A DNA stretch of 64,000 bases from Solwaraspora sp. WMMA2056 (GCF_030345095.1 NZ_CP128360.1:4402001-4466000), one strand, 5' to 3'; shown: positions 9,317 through 18,177, counted from the first letter of the stretch. The notes: generated from the letters alone by a model not told the origin. Numbers and translations are program-made.

Positions 9317-9332
9317 TTGGACGAACCTACAA
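9317..9332. promoter_or_regulatory. Candidate purine-regulator operator, copy 1
   Basis: TTGGACGAACCTACAA lies between the divergent xanthine dehydrogenase operon and xdhC, 71 and 53 bases from their starts. It matches a second site in front of pucR at 14 of 16 positions (TTGGA-Y-GAACCT-M-CAA). The ends form an imperfect inverted repeat (TTGGA/TACAA). The only regulator in the cluster is PucR, so it is the natural candidate to bind here; that is inference. Confidence 0.5.
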
Positions 9333-9384
9333 GGCGGCCCGGACGGGCTTGACCCGGCGATCAGCGGTTACCCATCGTGGGCTG

Positions 9385-10998
9385 ATGTTCAGCCCCGACC
9401 CGCTCGCCACGGTGCTGCGCTGGTGGTCCACGGGTGCGTCGGTCGCGCTGGCGTCGGTGACCGCCACCGCCGGCAGCGCCCCCCGTCCGGTCGGCACCGC
9501 CATGCTGCTGGCACCGGACGGCTCCGTCACCGGCGGCGTCTCCGCCGGGTGTGTCGACGCCGCCGTGCTCGACCTGTGCCGCGACGTGCTGCGGACCGGG
9601 GCGACCCGGTTCGCGCGTTTCGGCGACGGCGGCGACGACGTGTTCGCGCCCGGACTGACCTGCGGCGGCACCGTCGAGGTGTTCGTGCAACGCCTGGACC
9701 GTGCCGGCGCCCCGGACCTCGACCGGCTCGCCGCCGCGCTGCGGCAGGGTCGGCCGGTCGCGGCGGTGACCTGCGTCGACGGACCTGCGGCCAGCCGGGG
9801 CCGGTGGCTGCTGGTCGACGGTGGCACCGACCATGGCACCCTCGGTGACGCCGCGCTCGACGCCGTCGCCGCTCGGGCCGGCCGGGCCGCGCTCGCCGAC
9901 GGGTGGACCCGGCTGGTCCGCCCGGCGCCCGAAGTGTCACTGCTGGTACGCGGATTCACCGCACCGCCGCGCATGATCATCTTCGGGGTGTCGGACTTCA
10001 CCGCGGCGGTGGCCCGGCAGGGCCGCTTCCTCGGCTACCGGGTGACGGTGTGCGACGCCCGTGCGGTGTTCACCACCGCCGAGCGGTTTCCGGACGCCGA
10101 CGACGTGGTCGTCGACTGGCCGCACCGCTACCTGTCCGCCGAGGCCGCCGCCGGCCGGGTCGACGACCGGACCGTGCTCTGCGTACTCACCCACGACCCC
10201 AAGTTCGACGTGCCGTTGCTGCGGGTGGCGCTGGACCTGCCGGTGGCCTACGTCGGTGCGATGGGGTCGCGCCGCAGCACCGCCGACCGGCGTGCGCGGC
10301 TGCTGGCCGTCGGGGTGCCGGACGCGGCGTTGGCGCGGCTGCGGGCACCGATCGGGTTGGACCTGGGTGCCCGTACCCCGGAGCAGACCGCCGTCAGCAT
10401 CGCCGCCGAGATCGTCGCGACCGGCAGCGGCCGTCCCGGTGGGTGGCTGACCGCCGGCACCGGACCGATCCACGACCCGGCCGACGACGCGGGCCGGGCC
10501 GACGACGCGGGCCGGGTGCGCCGGGCCCGCCGCGCCGACCGGTCAACCGGCGGCGAGCCGCAGCGCCAGGAAGAAGTCCACCCGGTCCTCGAACCGGCTC
10601 AGGTTCCGGCCGGTCAACCGCTCGATCCGGTGAATCCGGTACCGCAACGTGTTGACGTGCACGTGCAGCAGCTCGGCGCAGCGACTCCACGATCCACCAT
10701 TGTCGAGGAACACGGTGAGGGTACGGACCAGGTCGGCGTGGTGGTCCCGGTCGTAGGCCTCCAGCGGCCCGAGCAACCGGGCCCGGAAACCGCGCCGGGT
10801 GCCGACCGGCACCCCGGCCAGCAGCAGCGAGTGCGAGGCGAGTTCGCCGGCCGCGACCACGCTGACCGGGCCCGAGGCGGACCCGGCCGCGGACCGGTGG
10901 GCGTGCAACGCCTCCTCCACCGCCCCACCGAGACCGGCCGCGCCGACACCGGGCGCGCTGACCCCGAGGGTGAGCCGGCCGCCGCGCAGGCCCGGTGA
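9385..10998 (+). CDS. xdhC: XdhC-family molybdenum cofactor insertion protein, with abnormal C-terminal extension
   Basis: XdhC proteins bind, sulfurate and insert the molybdenum cofactor into xanthine dehydrogenase. The first ~370 residues contain both family domains: VTATAGSAPRPVGTAM and GGVSAGCVDAAVLD at the N-terminus, and a Rossmann-like C-terminal domain (MIIFGVSDFTAAVARQGRFLG, LTHDPKFDVPLL, YVGAMGSRRST). The family normally ends near position 10,480. Here the frame stays open for about 170 more codons through an 18-bp tandem duplication (10,490-10,525) and across 456 bp of the convergent pucR gene. The extension is Gln/Pro/Arg-rich, reads like an antisense frame and is probably not functional. 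The ATG at 9385 matches the family start but has a weak ribosome site; earlier in-frame starts would overlap the divergent operon's promoter. Confidence 0.8.
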   Translation: MFSPDPLATVLRWWSTGASVALASVTATAGSAPRPVGTAMLLAPDGSVTGGVSAGCVDAAVLDLCRDVLRTGATRFARFGDGGDDVFAPGLTCGGTVEVFVQRLDRAGAPDLDRLAAALRQGRPVAAVTCVDGPAASRGRWLLVDGGTDHGTLGDAALDAVAARAGRAALADGWTRLVRPAPEVSLLVRGFTAPPRMIIFGVSDFTAAVARQGRFLGYRVTVCDARAVFTTAERFPDADDVVVDWPHRYLSAEAAAGRVDDRTVLCVLTHDPKFDVPLLRVALDLPVAYVGAMGSRRSTADRRARLLAVGVPDAALARLRAPIGLDLGARTPEQTAVSIAAEIVATGSGRPGGWLTAGTGPIHDPADDAGRADDAGRVRRARRADRSTGGEPQRQEEVHPVLEPAQVPAGQPLDPVNPVPQRVDVHVQQLGAATPRSTIVEEHGEGTDQVGVVVPVVGLQRPEQPGPETAPGADRHPGQQQRVRGEFAGRDHADRARGGPGRGPVGVQRLLHRPTETGRADTGRADPEGEPAAAQAR

Positions 10999-12096
10999 CA
11001 TCCGGTCGGCGGCGGCGACCAGCGCCGTACCGATCGACGTCGCCATCGGTGGCGGCAGAGCCAGCACGGCGAGGGCCCCCGACTCGAGATCCGGTTCGAG
11101 CAGCGCCACCGCCCGGTCCGGGACCACCCGACTGAGGAACTCGTCGACCACCGCCACCGTCAAGGTGCCGGGGGCGCGCATCCCGTCCAACGTCGCCGCG
11201 ACCGCGACGAACGTCGCGTCCGGGTCCAAGCGGGCGGCCAGCAGCGCCGCCCGCAACCCGGCCACGTCCCCGGGCACCCGCAGCGCTGCCCGCAACTGCC
11301 CGGCCAGCCGGGCCTCCACCCGGGCCACCTCGTCGAGATGGGCCCGCTCCAACGCCACCACACTGGTCAACTCGTCCACGGTGCCCGGCAGCGCGTCCAA
11401 CGCGCCCCGGCAGGCCACCAGCCACGCGGCGAGCCGATGCTCGGCCCGGCCCGGCACCCCGAACACCGAGTACTGCTCGCCGTCGACCGTCACCGTGGTG
11501 GGCAGCCGCTGCGCTGTCAGGAAGGCCCGACTGAGCGCGTCGGCGACAGCGTCGGTCAGCTGCGCCGTACCGGCCACCACCCGCCCACTGGTGGTCAACG
11601 TCCAGCAGTCCCGGCCGATCGCCCCGGCCACCGTCGGCAGCAGGTCGGCGAGCCGTGCACCGGCGGCCATCGCCGCGACCAGCCCACGCTGGCGGCCCAG
11701 CACCGTCGCCAACGAACTGGCCCGCTGCGCCCACAGGGTCGGGTGCACGTCGTCGATGATGTCCCGGAACGACACGTCGGCCGGCACCTCGAACAGCGGT
11801 ATCCGGTGCCGCCGGCAGGCCGTGACCAGATCCCGGGGGACACTGCCGTGCAGCGCCCCGCCGGCCCCGAGCGCGGTCACCCCGGCGGCGGCCAGCGCCG
11901 ACACGAACACCTCCGACTCGGCTGGCCCCCGGTGCCACATCAGGCCGGTCAGCACCAGATCGGCGGCGGCCACGTACCGGCCCGGGTTGGGCAGGTCGAT
12001 GACGTTGACCCGGCCCACCGTACGGTCCCGTCCGTCGTCGCCGGTGAGCGGGAGCAGCTTCAGGTGGGCCTTGTCGAGCACGTCGGCCAGCAGCAC
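10543..12096 (-). CDS. pucR: PucR-type transcriptional regulator of purine catabolism
   Basis: A 517-residue regulator. The N-terminal ~125 residues form the PucR domain (MLLADVLDKAHLKLLPL, then GRVNVIDLPNPGRYVAAADLVLT). The centre is a GGDEF-like, non-catalytic region. The C-terminus has the PucR/CdaR helix-turn-helix (FLDNGGSWSRCAELLHVHVN, then LRYRIHRIERLTG). In Bacillus, PucR controls purine use in response to allantoin-type intermediates; the same role is likely here given that the gene sits inside the cluster. It diverges from the OHCU decarboxylase/uricase operon, and the 129-bp space between them holds a motif repeated in front of the xanthine dehydrogenase genes, so autoregulation is plausible. 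The 3' end lies under the extended xdhC frame. Confidence 0.88.
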   Translation of the reverse strand: MLLADVLDKAHLKLLPLTGDDGRDRTVGRVNVIDLPNPGRYVAAADLVLTGLMWHRGPAESEVFVSALAAAGVTALGAGGALHGSVPRDLVTACRRHRIPLFEVPADVSFRDIIDDVHPTLWAQRASSLATVLGRQRGLVAAMAAGARLADLLPTVAGAIGRDCWTLTTSGRVVAGTAQLTDAVADALSRAFLTAQRLPTTVTVDGEQYSVFGVPGRAEHRLAAWLVACRGALDALPGTVDELTSVVALERAHLDEVARVEARLAGQLRAALRVPGDVAGLRAALLAARLDPDATFVAVAATLDGMRAPGTLTVAVVDEFLSRVVPDRAVALLEPDLESGALAVLALPPPMATSIGTALVAAADRMSPGLRGGRLTLGVSAPGVGAAGLGGAVEEALHAHRSAAGSASGPVSVVAAGELASHSLLLAGVPVGTRRGFRARLLGPLEAYDRDHHADLVRTLTVFLDNGGSWSRCAELLHVHVNTLRYRIHRIERLTGRNLSRFEDRVDFFLALRLAAG

Positions 12097-12120
12097 GGGG
12101 GTCGCCTCCGGTCACGGTGA

Positions 12121-12136
12121 TTGGATGAACCTCCAA
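12121..12136. promoter_or_regulatory. Candidate purine-regulator operator, copy 2
   Basis: TTGGATGAACCTCCAA is a perfect 5-bp inverted repeat (TTGGA/TCCAA) with a 6-base centre. It is 25 bases upstream of the pucR start and about 100 bases upstream of the divergent uricase operon. It shares 14 of 16 bases with copy 1 at 9317. The placement suits a site where PucR controls both itself and the operon. Confidence 0.55.
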
Positions 12137-12234
12137 AACCGTACGGCGACGGTGTTTCGTCTTTGGTCCCCGCGCCGCTACCGACCCGCCGACCCCGGCT
12201 GCTTGACTGCTGACCAGCGAAAGGGGTGCCGGGA

Positions 12235-13110
12235 GTGGATCGCGGACTCGACGTGTTCAACACGCTGCCCGCCGACGACGTGCGCGCACAGCTGCTGAGC
12301 TGCTGCGCCGCGCCGGACTGGGCGGCCGCCGTGGCGGCGGCCCGCCCGTACCGGGACCGGGCGGCACTGGCCGCCACGGCCTGTGAACAGCTGAGCGGGT
12401 TGCCGTGGCCGCAGGTGCTCGCCGCCGTCGCCGCCCACCCGCGCATCGGACAACCGCCGTCGGGCGAGGGCCGGGAAGCCGGCTGGTCCCGCCGGGAGCA
12501 GGCCGCGTCGGCCGGCGGCGACCAGCACGGCGACGACGCCGCCCGCGCCGAGCTGGTCACCCTCAACGACGCCTACGAGCAGCGGTTCGGCTACCGGTTC
12601 CTGATCTTCGCCAACGGCCGGGGTGCCACCGAGCTGGCCGCCGCCGCCCGCCGCCGGCTGCACCACGACGACACCGCCGAACAGGCGGTGGTCCGCGTCG
12701 AGCTCGGGCAGATCGCGGCACTGCGCGTCGGCCGACTCGTCGACGACCTCGCGCCGACCACCGCCAGCAACGCCGCACCGATCTCCACCCACGTGCTGGA
12801 CACCGCCACCGGCGTCCCCGTACCCGGCCTGCCGGTCCGTCTCGACGTCGCCGACCCGCACGTCGCCGGTGGCTGGCGCACCGTCGCGACCGGACGGACC
12901 GACGCCGACGGGCGGCTGCGGGACTGGGCACCGGGCCAGGCGTGGACCACCGGCGGGTACCGGCTGGTGTTCGACGTGGCCGGGCACCTCGGCGACGCCG
13001 GCTTCTACACCGAGATCCCGGTCGCCTTCGTCGTGCACGACGCCGCCCGCCACCACCACGTACCGCTGCTGATCAGCCCGTACGGCTACACCACCTATCG
13101 AGGGAGCTGA
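12235..13110 (+). CDS. Bifunctional OHCU decarboxylase / 5-hydroxyisourate hydrolase
   Basis: Catalyses the two steps after uricase: hydrolysis of 5-hydroxyisourate to OHCU, and stereospecific decarboxylation of OHCU to S-allantoin. The N-terminal ~165 residues are the decarboxylase, with the catalytic His in AAHPRIGQPP and the FGYRFLIFANGRG block. The C-terminal ~115 residues are the transthyretin-like hydrolase, with the opening STHVLDTATGVPVPGLPVRL, HHHVPLLISPYGY and the diagnostic terminal YRGS. The domain order is reversed relative to the reaction order. I prefer the GTG at 12235 because AAGGGG lies 8 bases before it; another GTG at 12226 has no room for a ribosome site. Uricase follows 3 bases after the stop. 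Confidence 0.92.
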   Translation: MDRGLDVFNTLPADDVRAQLLSCCAAPDWAAAVAAARPYRDRAALAATACEQLSGLPWPQVLAAVAAHPRIGQPPSGEGREAGWSRREQAASAGGDQHGDDAARAELVTLNDAYEQRFGYRFLIFANGRGATELAAAARRRLHHDDTAEQAVVRVELGQIAALRVGRLVDDLAPTTASNAAPISTHVLDTATGVPVPGLPVRLDVADPHVAGGWRTVATGRTDADGRLRDWAPGQAWTTGGYRLVFDVAGHLGDAGFYTEIPVAFVVHDAARHHHVPLLISPYGYTTYRGS

Positions 13111-13113
13111 CTG

Positions 13114-13974
13114 ATGGGGATCGTCCTGGGTCCGAACCGCTACGGCAAGGCGGAAACCCGGGTGGTCCGGGTCGACCGCGACGCCGACCGGCACACCCTG
13201 ACCGACCTCACCGTCTCCGTGGCGCTCGCCGGCGACCTCGCCGCCACCCACCTCACCGGCGACAACCGTCAGGTGCTGCCGACCGACACCCAGAAGAACA
13301 CCGTGTACGCGTTCGCCCGCCAGCACGGCATCGCCAGCGCCGAGGAGTTCGGCCTGCTGCTGGCCCGGCACTTCGTGGACAGCCAGGCCAGCATCGACCG
13401 GGCCCGGGTCGACATCGCCCAGCACGACTGGCACCGGCTCGGACCGCACTCGTTCGCCCGCGACGGTGGACACACCCGTACCGTCACGGTGCGTTACGAC
13501 GGCCAACGGGCCGAGGTGACCGCCGGGCTGACCGGTCTGGTCCTGCTCAACTCCACCGACTCGGAGTTCCGCGGCTACGTCGTCGACCCGTACACCACGC
13601 TGCCCGAGACCGACGACCGGATCCTGGCCACCGCGGTGGACGCCCAGTGGCGCTACGCCGGGACAGAGGCGGCCGGCGGCTTCGACGCCGCCCACGCCGA
13701 CGTCCGGCGGGCCCTGATCGACGCGTTTGTCGGCACCTACAGCCGGTCGCTGCAGCAGACCTTGTACGCGATGGGGGAGCGGGTGCTCACCGACTGCCCG
13801 GACGTGGTGCAGGTGCGCCTGGCCCTGCCGAACAAGCACCACCTGCCGGTCGACCTCGACCCGTTCGGGCTGGACAACCCCGGCACCGTGTTCGTCGCGA
13901 CCGACCGCCCGTACGGCCTGATCGAGGGCACCGTGGCCCGCGACGACGCCCCGCCGGCGCTGGGTGACTGGTGA
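13114..13974 (+). CDS. Urate oxidase (uricase)
   Basis: Cofactor-free oxidation of urate to 5-hydroxyisourate with release of hydrogen peroxide. The 286 residues show the tandem T-fold layout. The catalytic Lys is in YGKAETRVVR near residue 10, TDTQKNTVYAFAR gives the substrate-contacting Thr/Asn region, and LPNKHHLPVDL and LDNPGTVFVATDRPYGLIE form the C-terminal signature. A GAGGGAG ribosome site precedes the ATG. It is preceded by the enzyme for the next two steps and overlaps the following deaminase gene by one base (TGATG), so the operon is tightly coupled. Confidence 0.95.
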   Translation: MGIVLGPNRYGKAETRVVRVDRDADRHTLTDLTVSVALAGDLAATHLTGDNRQVLPTDTQKNTVYAFARQHGIASAEEFGLLLARHFVDSQASIDRARVDIAQHDWHRLGPHSFARDGGHTRTVTVRYDGQRAEVTAGLTGLVLLNSTDSEFRGYVVDPYTTLPETDDRILATAVDAQWRYAGTEAAGGFDAAHADVRRALIDAFVGTYSRSLQQTLYAMGERVLTDCPDVVQVRLALPNKHHLPVDLDPFGLDNPGTVFVATDRPYGLIEGTVARDDAPPALGDW

Positions 13975-15368
13975 TGCTCGCCATCACCGGCGCGGCGATC
14001 GCCACCGTCGACGCCGCCGGCACCGAACACCGCACCGGGCATCTCGTCGTCGGCGACGACGGCCGGATCGCCGCCGTCGGCCCCGGCGACCTGCCCGACG
14101 ACCTGCTGGCCCGGCTCACCGGCGGCGACCCCGGCCGGGTACGGCGCATCGACGGCACCGGCTGCCTGGCCACCCCAGGTCTGGTCAACACCCACCACCA
14201 CCTCTACCAGTGGGCCACCCGGGGCCTGGCCCAGTCCGACGACCTGTTCGGCTGGCTCACCACCCTCTACCCGATCTGGTCACGCATCGACACCGACACG
14301 GTGCACGACGCCGCCGCCGCGAACCTCGGCTGGCTGGCGTTGTCCGGCTGCACCACCAGCACCGACCACCACTACGTGTTCCCCCGCGACGGCGGGGACC
14401 TGTTCGCCGCCGAGATCGCCGCCGCCGCCCGGATCGGCCTGCGGTTCCACCCGTGCCGGGGCTCCATGGACCTCGGCCGCTCCGCGGGCGGCCTGCCGCC
14501 GGACTCCGTCGTCGAGGACACCGACGCCGCGTTGGCCGCCACCGAGGCCGCCATCGACCGGTGGCACGACCCGTCGCCGGAGTCGATGCTGCGGGTCGCC
14601 GTCGCCCCCTGCTCGCCGTTCTCGGTCACCCCGCGCCTGATGCGCGAGTCAGCCGAGCTGGCCCGCCGCCGGGGTGTGCGGCTGCACACCCACCTCGCCG
14701 AGACCGTCGAGGAGGAGCAGTACTGCCAGGCCACCCACGGCTGCACGCCGGTGCAGTACGCCGACGACCTCGGCTGGCTCGGCGACGACGTGTGGCTGGC
14801 GCACGGGGTCCACCTCGACGACGCCGCCGTGGCCCGCCTCGGCGCCACCGGCACCGGCGTGGCGCACTGCCCCAGCTCCAACGCCCGCCTCGGGGCCGGC
14901 ACCGCCCGGGTCACCGACCTGCTCGCCGCCGGCGTCCCCGTCGGGCTCGGCGTCGACGGTGCCGCCAGTCAGGAGGCCGGCCACCTCGGCGAGGAACTGC
15001 GCCAGGCCCTGTACGCGGCCCGGCTGCGCGGCGGCCCGGCCGCGATGACCGCCCGCGACGCCCTCGCCCTGGGAACCATCGGCGGGGCCCGCTGCCTCGG
15101 CCGGGACGCCGACATCGGATCCCTGCAGGTCGGCAAACTCGCCGACGTGGCGCTGTGGCGCCTCGACGGGCTCGGCCACGCCGGCATCGACGACCCGGTC
15201 GCGGCCCTGGTGCTCGGCCCACCCGCCCCGGTGCAACTGCTGCTGGTCGGCGGCCGCCCGGTCGTCGAGGGCGCCGAACTGCGGACCGCCGACACCGCCG
15301 ACCTGGCCGCCCGGGCCGCGCACGCCCATCGCGTACTGACCACCTCGGCCCGCCCTGAACAGGAGTGA
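13974..15368 (+). CDS. 8-oxoguanine deaminase-type amidohydrolase
   Basis: A cytosine-deaminase/TRZ-family amidohydrolase, most like 8-oxoguanine deaminases, which also accept guanine-type purines and produce xanthine or urate. Visible metal and catalytic motifs in order: GLVNTHHHLYQ near residue 70, HTHLAETVEEE in the middle, AHGVHLD, CPSSNARLGAG and LGVDGAAS. The 464-residue length is normal. Within this operon it would bring guanine, or 8-oxoguanine directly as urate, into the pathway; no separate guanine deaminase is visible. Atrazine chlorohydrolase/TrzN-like activity cannot be excluded by sequence alone. The ATG overlaps the uricase stop. Confidence 0.82.
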   Translation: MLAITGAAIATVDAAGTEHRTGHLVVGDDGRIAAVGPGDLPDDLLARLTGGDPGRVRRIDGTGCLATPGLVNTHHHLYQWATRGLAQSDDLFGWLTTLYPIWSRIDTDTVHDAAAANLGWLALSGCTTSTDHHYVFPRDGGDLFAAEIAAAARIGLRFHPCRGSMDLGRSAGGLPPDSVVEDTDAALAATEAAIDRWHDPSPESMLRVAVAPCSPFSVTPRLMRESAELARRRGVRLHTHLAETVEEEQYCQATHGCTPVQYADDLGWLGDDVWLAHGVHLDDAAVARLGATGTGVAHCPSSNARLGAGTARVTDLLAAGVPVGLGVDGAASQEAGHLGEELRQALYAARLRGGPAAMTARDALALGTIGGARCLGRDADIGSLQVGKLADVALWRLDGLGHAGIDDPVAALVLGPPAPVQLLLVGGRPVVEGAELRTADTADLAARAAHAHRVLTTSARPEQE

Positions 15369-15373
15369 CGCCC

Positions 15374-16969
15374 ATGTCCCGCACCCAGGCCGCGCAGTCG
15401 GCCGCACCGTCGGGTGACGTCGCGGACGTCCTCACCGACGACGCCGTCGCCTTCCTCACCGACCTGCACCGGCGGTTCGCCGGCCGCCGCGCCGACCTGC
15501 TCGCGGCCCGCCGCCGCCGACGCGCCGAGATCGCCCGCACCGGCCGGCTGGACCTGCGGCCGGACACCGCCGCCGTGCGCGCCGGGGACTGGACCGTACC
15601 GCCGCCACCAGCGGACCTGACCGACCGGCGGGTCGAGATCACCGGACCCACCGACCGGAAGATGACGATCAACGCGTTGAACTCCGGTGCCCGCGTCTGG
15701 CTGGCCGACCTGGAGGACGCCAACACCCCACACTGGGCCAACGTGATCGGCGGGCAGCGCAACCTGGCCGACGCCGTGCGGCGCACCATCACCCTGCGGA
15801 CCGGGGCGAAGACCTACCGGCTCGGCCCCGGCCCGTACCCGACGATCGTGGTCCGGCCCCGGGGCTGGCACCTCGACGAACGCCACCTCGACATCGACGG
15901 CGGCCCCGCCGTCGGCGCCCTCGTCGACGCCGGCCTGTACCTGTTCCACAACGCCGCCGAACTGCTGCGCCGCGACAGCGGACCGTACCTCTACCTGCCG
16001 AAACTGGAAAGCCACGAGGAAGCGGCCCTCTGGCACGACGTGTTCGCCCACACCGAGGCCACCCTCGGTCTGCCGACCGGCTGCATCCGGGCCACCGTCC
16101 TGATCGAGACGATTACCGCGGCGTTCGAGATGGACGAGATCCTCTGGGCACTCGGCCCGTACGCCACCGGCCTCAACGCCGGCCGCTGGGACTACCTGTT
16201 CAGCATCATCAAGAACTTCCGCGACGCCGGGGAGAAGTTCGTGCTCCCCGACCGGTCGGCGGTGACGATGACCGCACCGTTCATGCGGGCCTACACCGAA
16301 CTGCTCGTCGCCACCTGCCACCGGCGGGGGGCGATGGCGATCGGCGGCATGTCAGCGTTCATCCCGAACCGGCGCGACACCGAGGCGACCGCCCGCGCCG
16401 TCGACCAGGTCCGGGCCGACAAGCTCCGCGAGGCCGGCGACGGTTTCGACGGCTCCTGGGTGGCCCACCCCGACCTGGTGCCGGTCTGCCGGGAAGTCTT
16501 CGACGAGGTCCTCGGGGACCGGCCCCACCAGCTCGACCGGCAACGGCCCGACGTCACCGTCACCGCCGACCAGCTGCTCGACGTCGCCGCCACCGGCGGG
16601 GCCGTCACCGCTGCCGGGCTGCGCGGCAACGTCGCGGTCGCGCTGCGCTACCTGGAGGCATGGCTGCGTGGCAACGGCGCCGTCGCGATCAACAACCTGA
16701 TGGAGGACGCCGCCACCGCCGAGATCTCCCGCTCGCAGATCTGGCAGTGGATCCACAACGGGGTACGGCTGCCCGACGGCACCCCGGTCACCGCCGACCT
16801 GGTGCGCGCCGTCGGCGAAACCGAACTCGCCGCGATCCGCGCCGAGACGACCAGCGAGGACTGGACGGCCCGCCGGTTCCCGGACGCCTGGGCCCTGTTC
16901 GTCGAGGTCGCCCTCGCCGACGACTTCGTCGACTTCCTCACCCTGCCGGCGTACCGGCTGATCGACTGA
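15374..16969 (+). CDS. aceB: Malate synthase A
   Basis: Condenses glyoxylate with acetyl-CoA to give malate. The 531-residue protein carries the family signature as GLNAGRWDYLFSIIKNF, the upstream LPKLESHEEA and VLIETITAAFEMDE blocks, and the catalytic C-terminal stretch NLMEDAATAEISRSQIWQWI. The ATG at 15374 has AGGAG 8 bases upstream; an in-frame GTG at 15365 lies inside that site. The gene sits between purine-degradation genes, with no isocitrate lyase nearby. It therefore probably consumes glyoxylate from ureidoglycolate rather than serving the glyoxylate shunt. Its stop overlaps the start of the next gene. Confidence 0.93.
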   Translation: MSRTQAAQSAAPSGDVADVLTDDAVAFLTDLHRRFAGRRADLLAARRRRRAEIARTGRLDLRPDTAAVRAGDWTVPPPPADLTDRRVEITGPTDRKMTINALNSGARVWLADLEDANTPHWANVIGGQRNLADAVRRTITLRTGAKTYRLGPGPYPTIVVRPRGWHLDERHLDIDGGPAVGALVDAGLYLFHNAAELLRRDSGPYLYLPKLESHEEAALWHDVFAHTEATLGLPTGCIRATVLIETITAAFEMDEILWALGPYATGLNAGRWDYLFSIIKNFRDAGEKFVLPDRSAVTMTAPFMRAYTELLVATCHRRGAMAIGGMSAFIPNRRDTEATARAVDQVRADKLREAGDGFDGSWVAHPDLVPVCREVFDEVLGDRPHQLDRQRPDVTVTADQLLDVAATGGAVTAAGLRGNVAVALRYLEAWLRGNGAVAINNLMEDAATAEISRSQIWQWIHNGVRLPDGTPVTADLVRAVGETELAAIRAETTSEDWTARRFPDAWALFVEVALADDFVDFLTLPAYRLID

Positions 16970-18177
16970 TGCCCCGGCTCACCGCGGCGGACTACGCCGC
17001 CATCGACGACCGCCTCGCCGAGGTCGACGCCGCCCTGCGGCAGCGCTACCCCGGCCAGACGCCGCAACGCCAGCCGGTGCACACCGTCTACGTCCCCGCC
17101 GACCGGGTCACCGCAGACCTGGTGCCGACCTGGGGCGCGGCGGCACTGGCCACGTTGGACGCGCACCCGCCGGCGCCGTACCCGGCCGAGCTGGACCACC
17201 GGGTACGGGCCAAGCTCGCCCGCGAACCGGTGGAGGACCTGCGCATCGACGTCGAGGACGGCTACGGCGGCCGCGACGACGCAACCGAGGACGCCGACCT
17301 GCGGGCCGCAGCCCACGCACTCACCACGGCACGGGCCACCGGCACGGCACCACCGTGGGTCGGCGTACGGATCAAATCGCTGGAAGCGGCGACCCGCCGC
17401 CGCGCGGTCCGCAGCCTCGACCTGTTCCTCGACGCCTGCGGCGGGCCGCCCGCCGGATTCGTGGTCACCCTGCCGAAGGTGAGCCACCCCGGCCAGGTCG
17501 CCGCCATGGTCGGGGTGTGCGAGCGGTTGGAGCAGGTGTACGGGCTGGCCCGCGACACGCTGCGGTTCGAGATCCAGATCGAGACGCCAGCGGCCGTGCT
17601 CGGCGCCGACGGCCGCGCCACCGTCGCCACGCTGATCGGCGAGTCGGCCGGCCGCTGCACCGGACTGCACTTCGGCACCTACGACTACGGAACCGGATGC
17701 GGGGTCGCCGCCGATTACCTGAGTATGGACCACCCCAGCTCCGACCATGCCAAGGCCGTCATGCAGGTCGCCGCCGCCGGCACCGGCGTACGGCTCAGCG
17801 ACGGCTCCACCAACATCCTGCCGGTCGGCGACACCACCGCCGTGCACGCCGCCTGGCGGCAGCATGCCAACCTGGTGCGTCGCTCCCTCGAACGCGGCTT
17901 CTACCAGGGCTGGGATCTGCATCCCGGGCAGTTGCCGACCCGGTTCGCCGCCACCTACGCCTTCTACCGCGACGGGCGGGCGTCGACCGTGGCCCGGCTC
18001 GGCGCCTACCTGGACCGCCGGGCCGGCGGCATCCTCGACGAGCCGGCCACGGCCCGGGCGCTGGCCGGGTTCCTGCTGCGCGGACTCGACTGCGGCGCCG
18101 TCGACACCGCCGAGGTCGGGTTCGCCCGTACCGACCTGGTCGCGGTGGCGCAACCGGCCCAGGGAGCCGCCGCATGA
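16969..18177 (+). CDS. HpcH/HpaI/CitE-like aldolase-family protein (DUF6986-like)
   Basis: A 402-residue protein with the phosphoenolpyruvate-binding TIM-barrel pattern of CitE and HpcH/HpaI lyases. The key stretch is LRFEIQIETPAAVLG, whose IET matches the metal-binding Glu motif of the family. Further blocks are VDVEDGYGG-like (IDVEDGYGGRDDA), GLHFGTYDYGTGCG and YQGWDLHPGQLPTRF. Such proteins accompany malate synthase and allantoin genes in other actinomycetes. The substrate is not known to me. Since no ureidoglycolate lyase is recognisable in the cluster, this lyase-fold protein is a candidate for that step; this is inference. It is coupled by overlaps to malate synthase upstream (ATGA-type) and allantoinase downstream. 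Confidence 0.7.
   Translation: MPRLTAADYAAIDDRLAEVDAALRQRYPGQTPQRQPVHTVYVPADRVTADLVPTWGAAALATLDAHPPAPYPAELDHRVRAKLAREPVEDLRIDVEDGYGGRDDATEDADLRAAAHALTTARATGTAPPWVGVRIKSLEAATRRRAVRSLDLFLDACGGPPAGFVVTLPKVSHPGQVAAMVGVCERLEQVYGLARDTLRFEIQIETPAAVLGADGRATVATLIGESAGRCTGLHFGTYDYGTGCGVAADYLSMDHPSSDHAKAVMQVAAAGTGVRLSDGSTNILPVGDTTAVHAAWRQHANLVRRSLERGFYQGWDLHPGQLPTRFAATYAFYRDGRASTVARLGAYLDRRAGGILDEPATARALAGFLLRGLDCGAVDTAEVGFARTDLVAVAQPAQGAAA

Noticed and set aside
9226-9384. Longer N-terminus for XdhC starting at 9,226
   Set aside because: It would cover the divergent promoter and overlap the start of the FAD-subunit gene; the added residues do not resemble XdhC.
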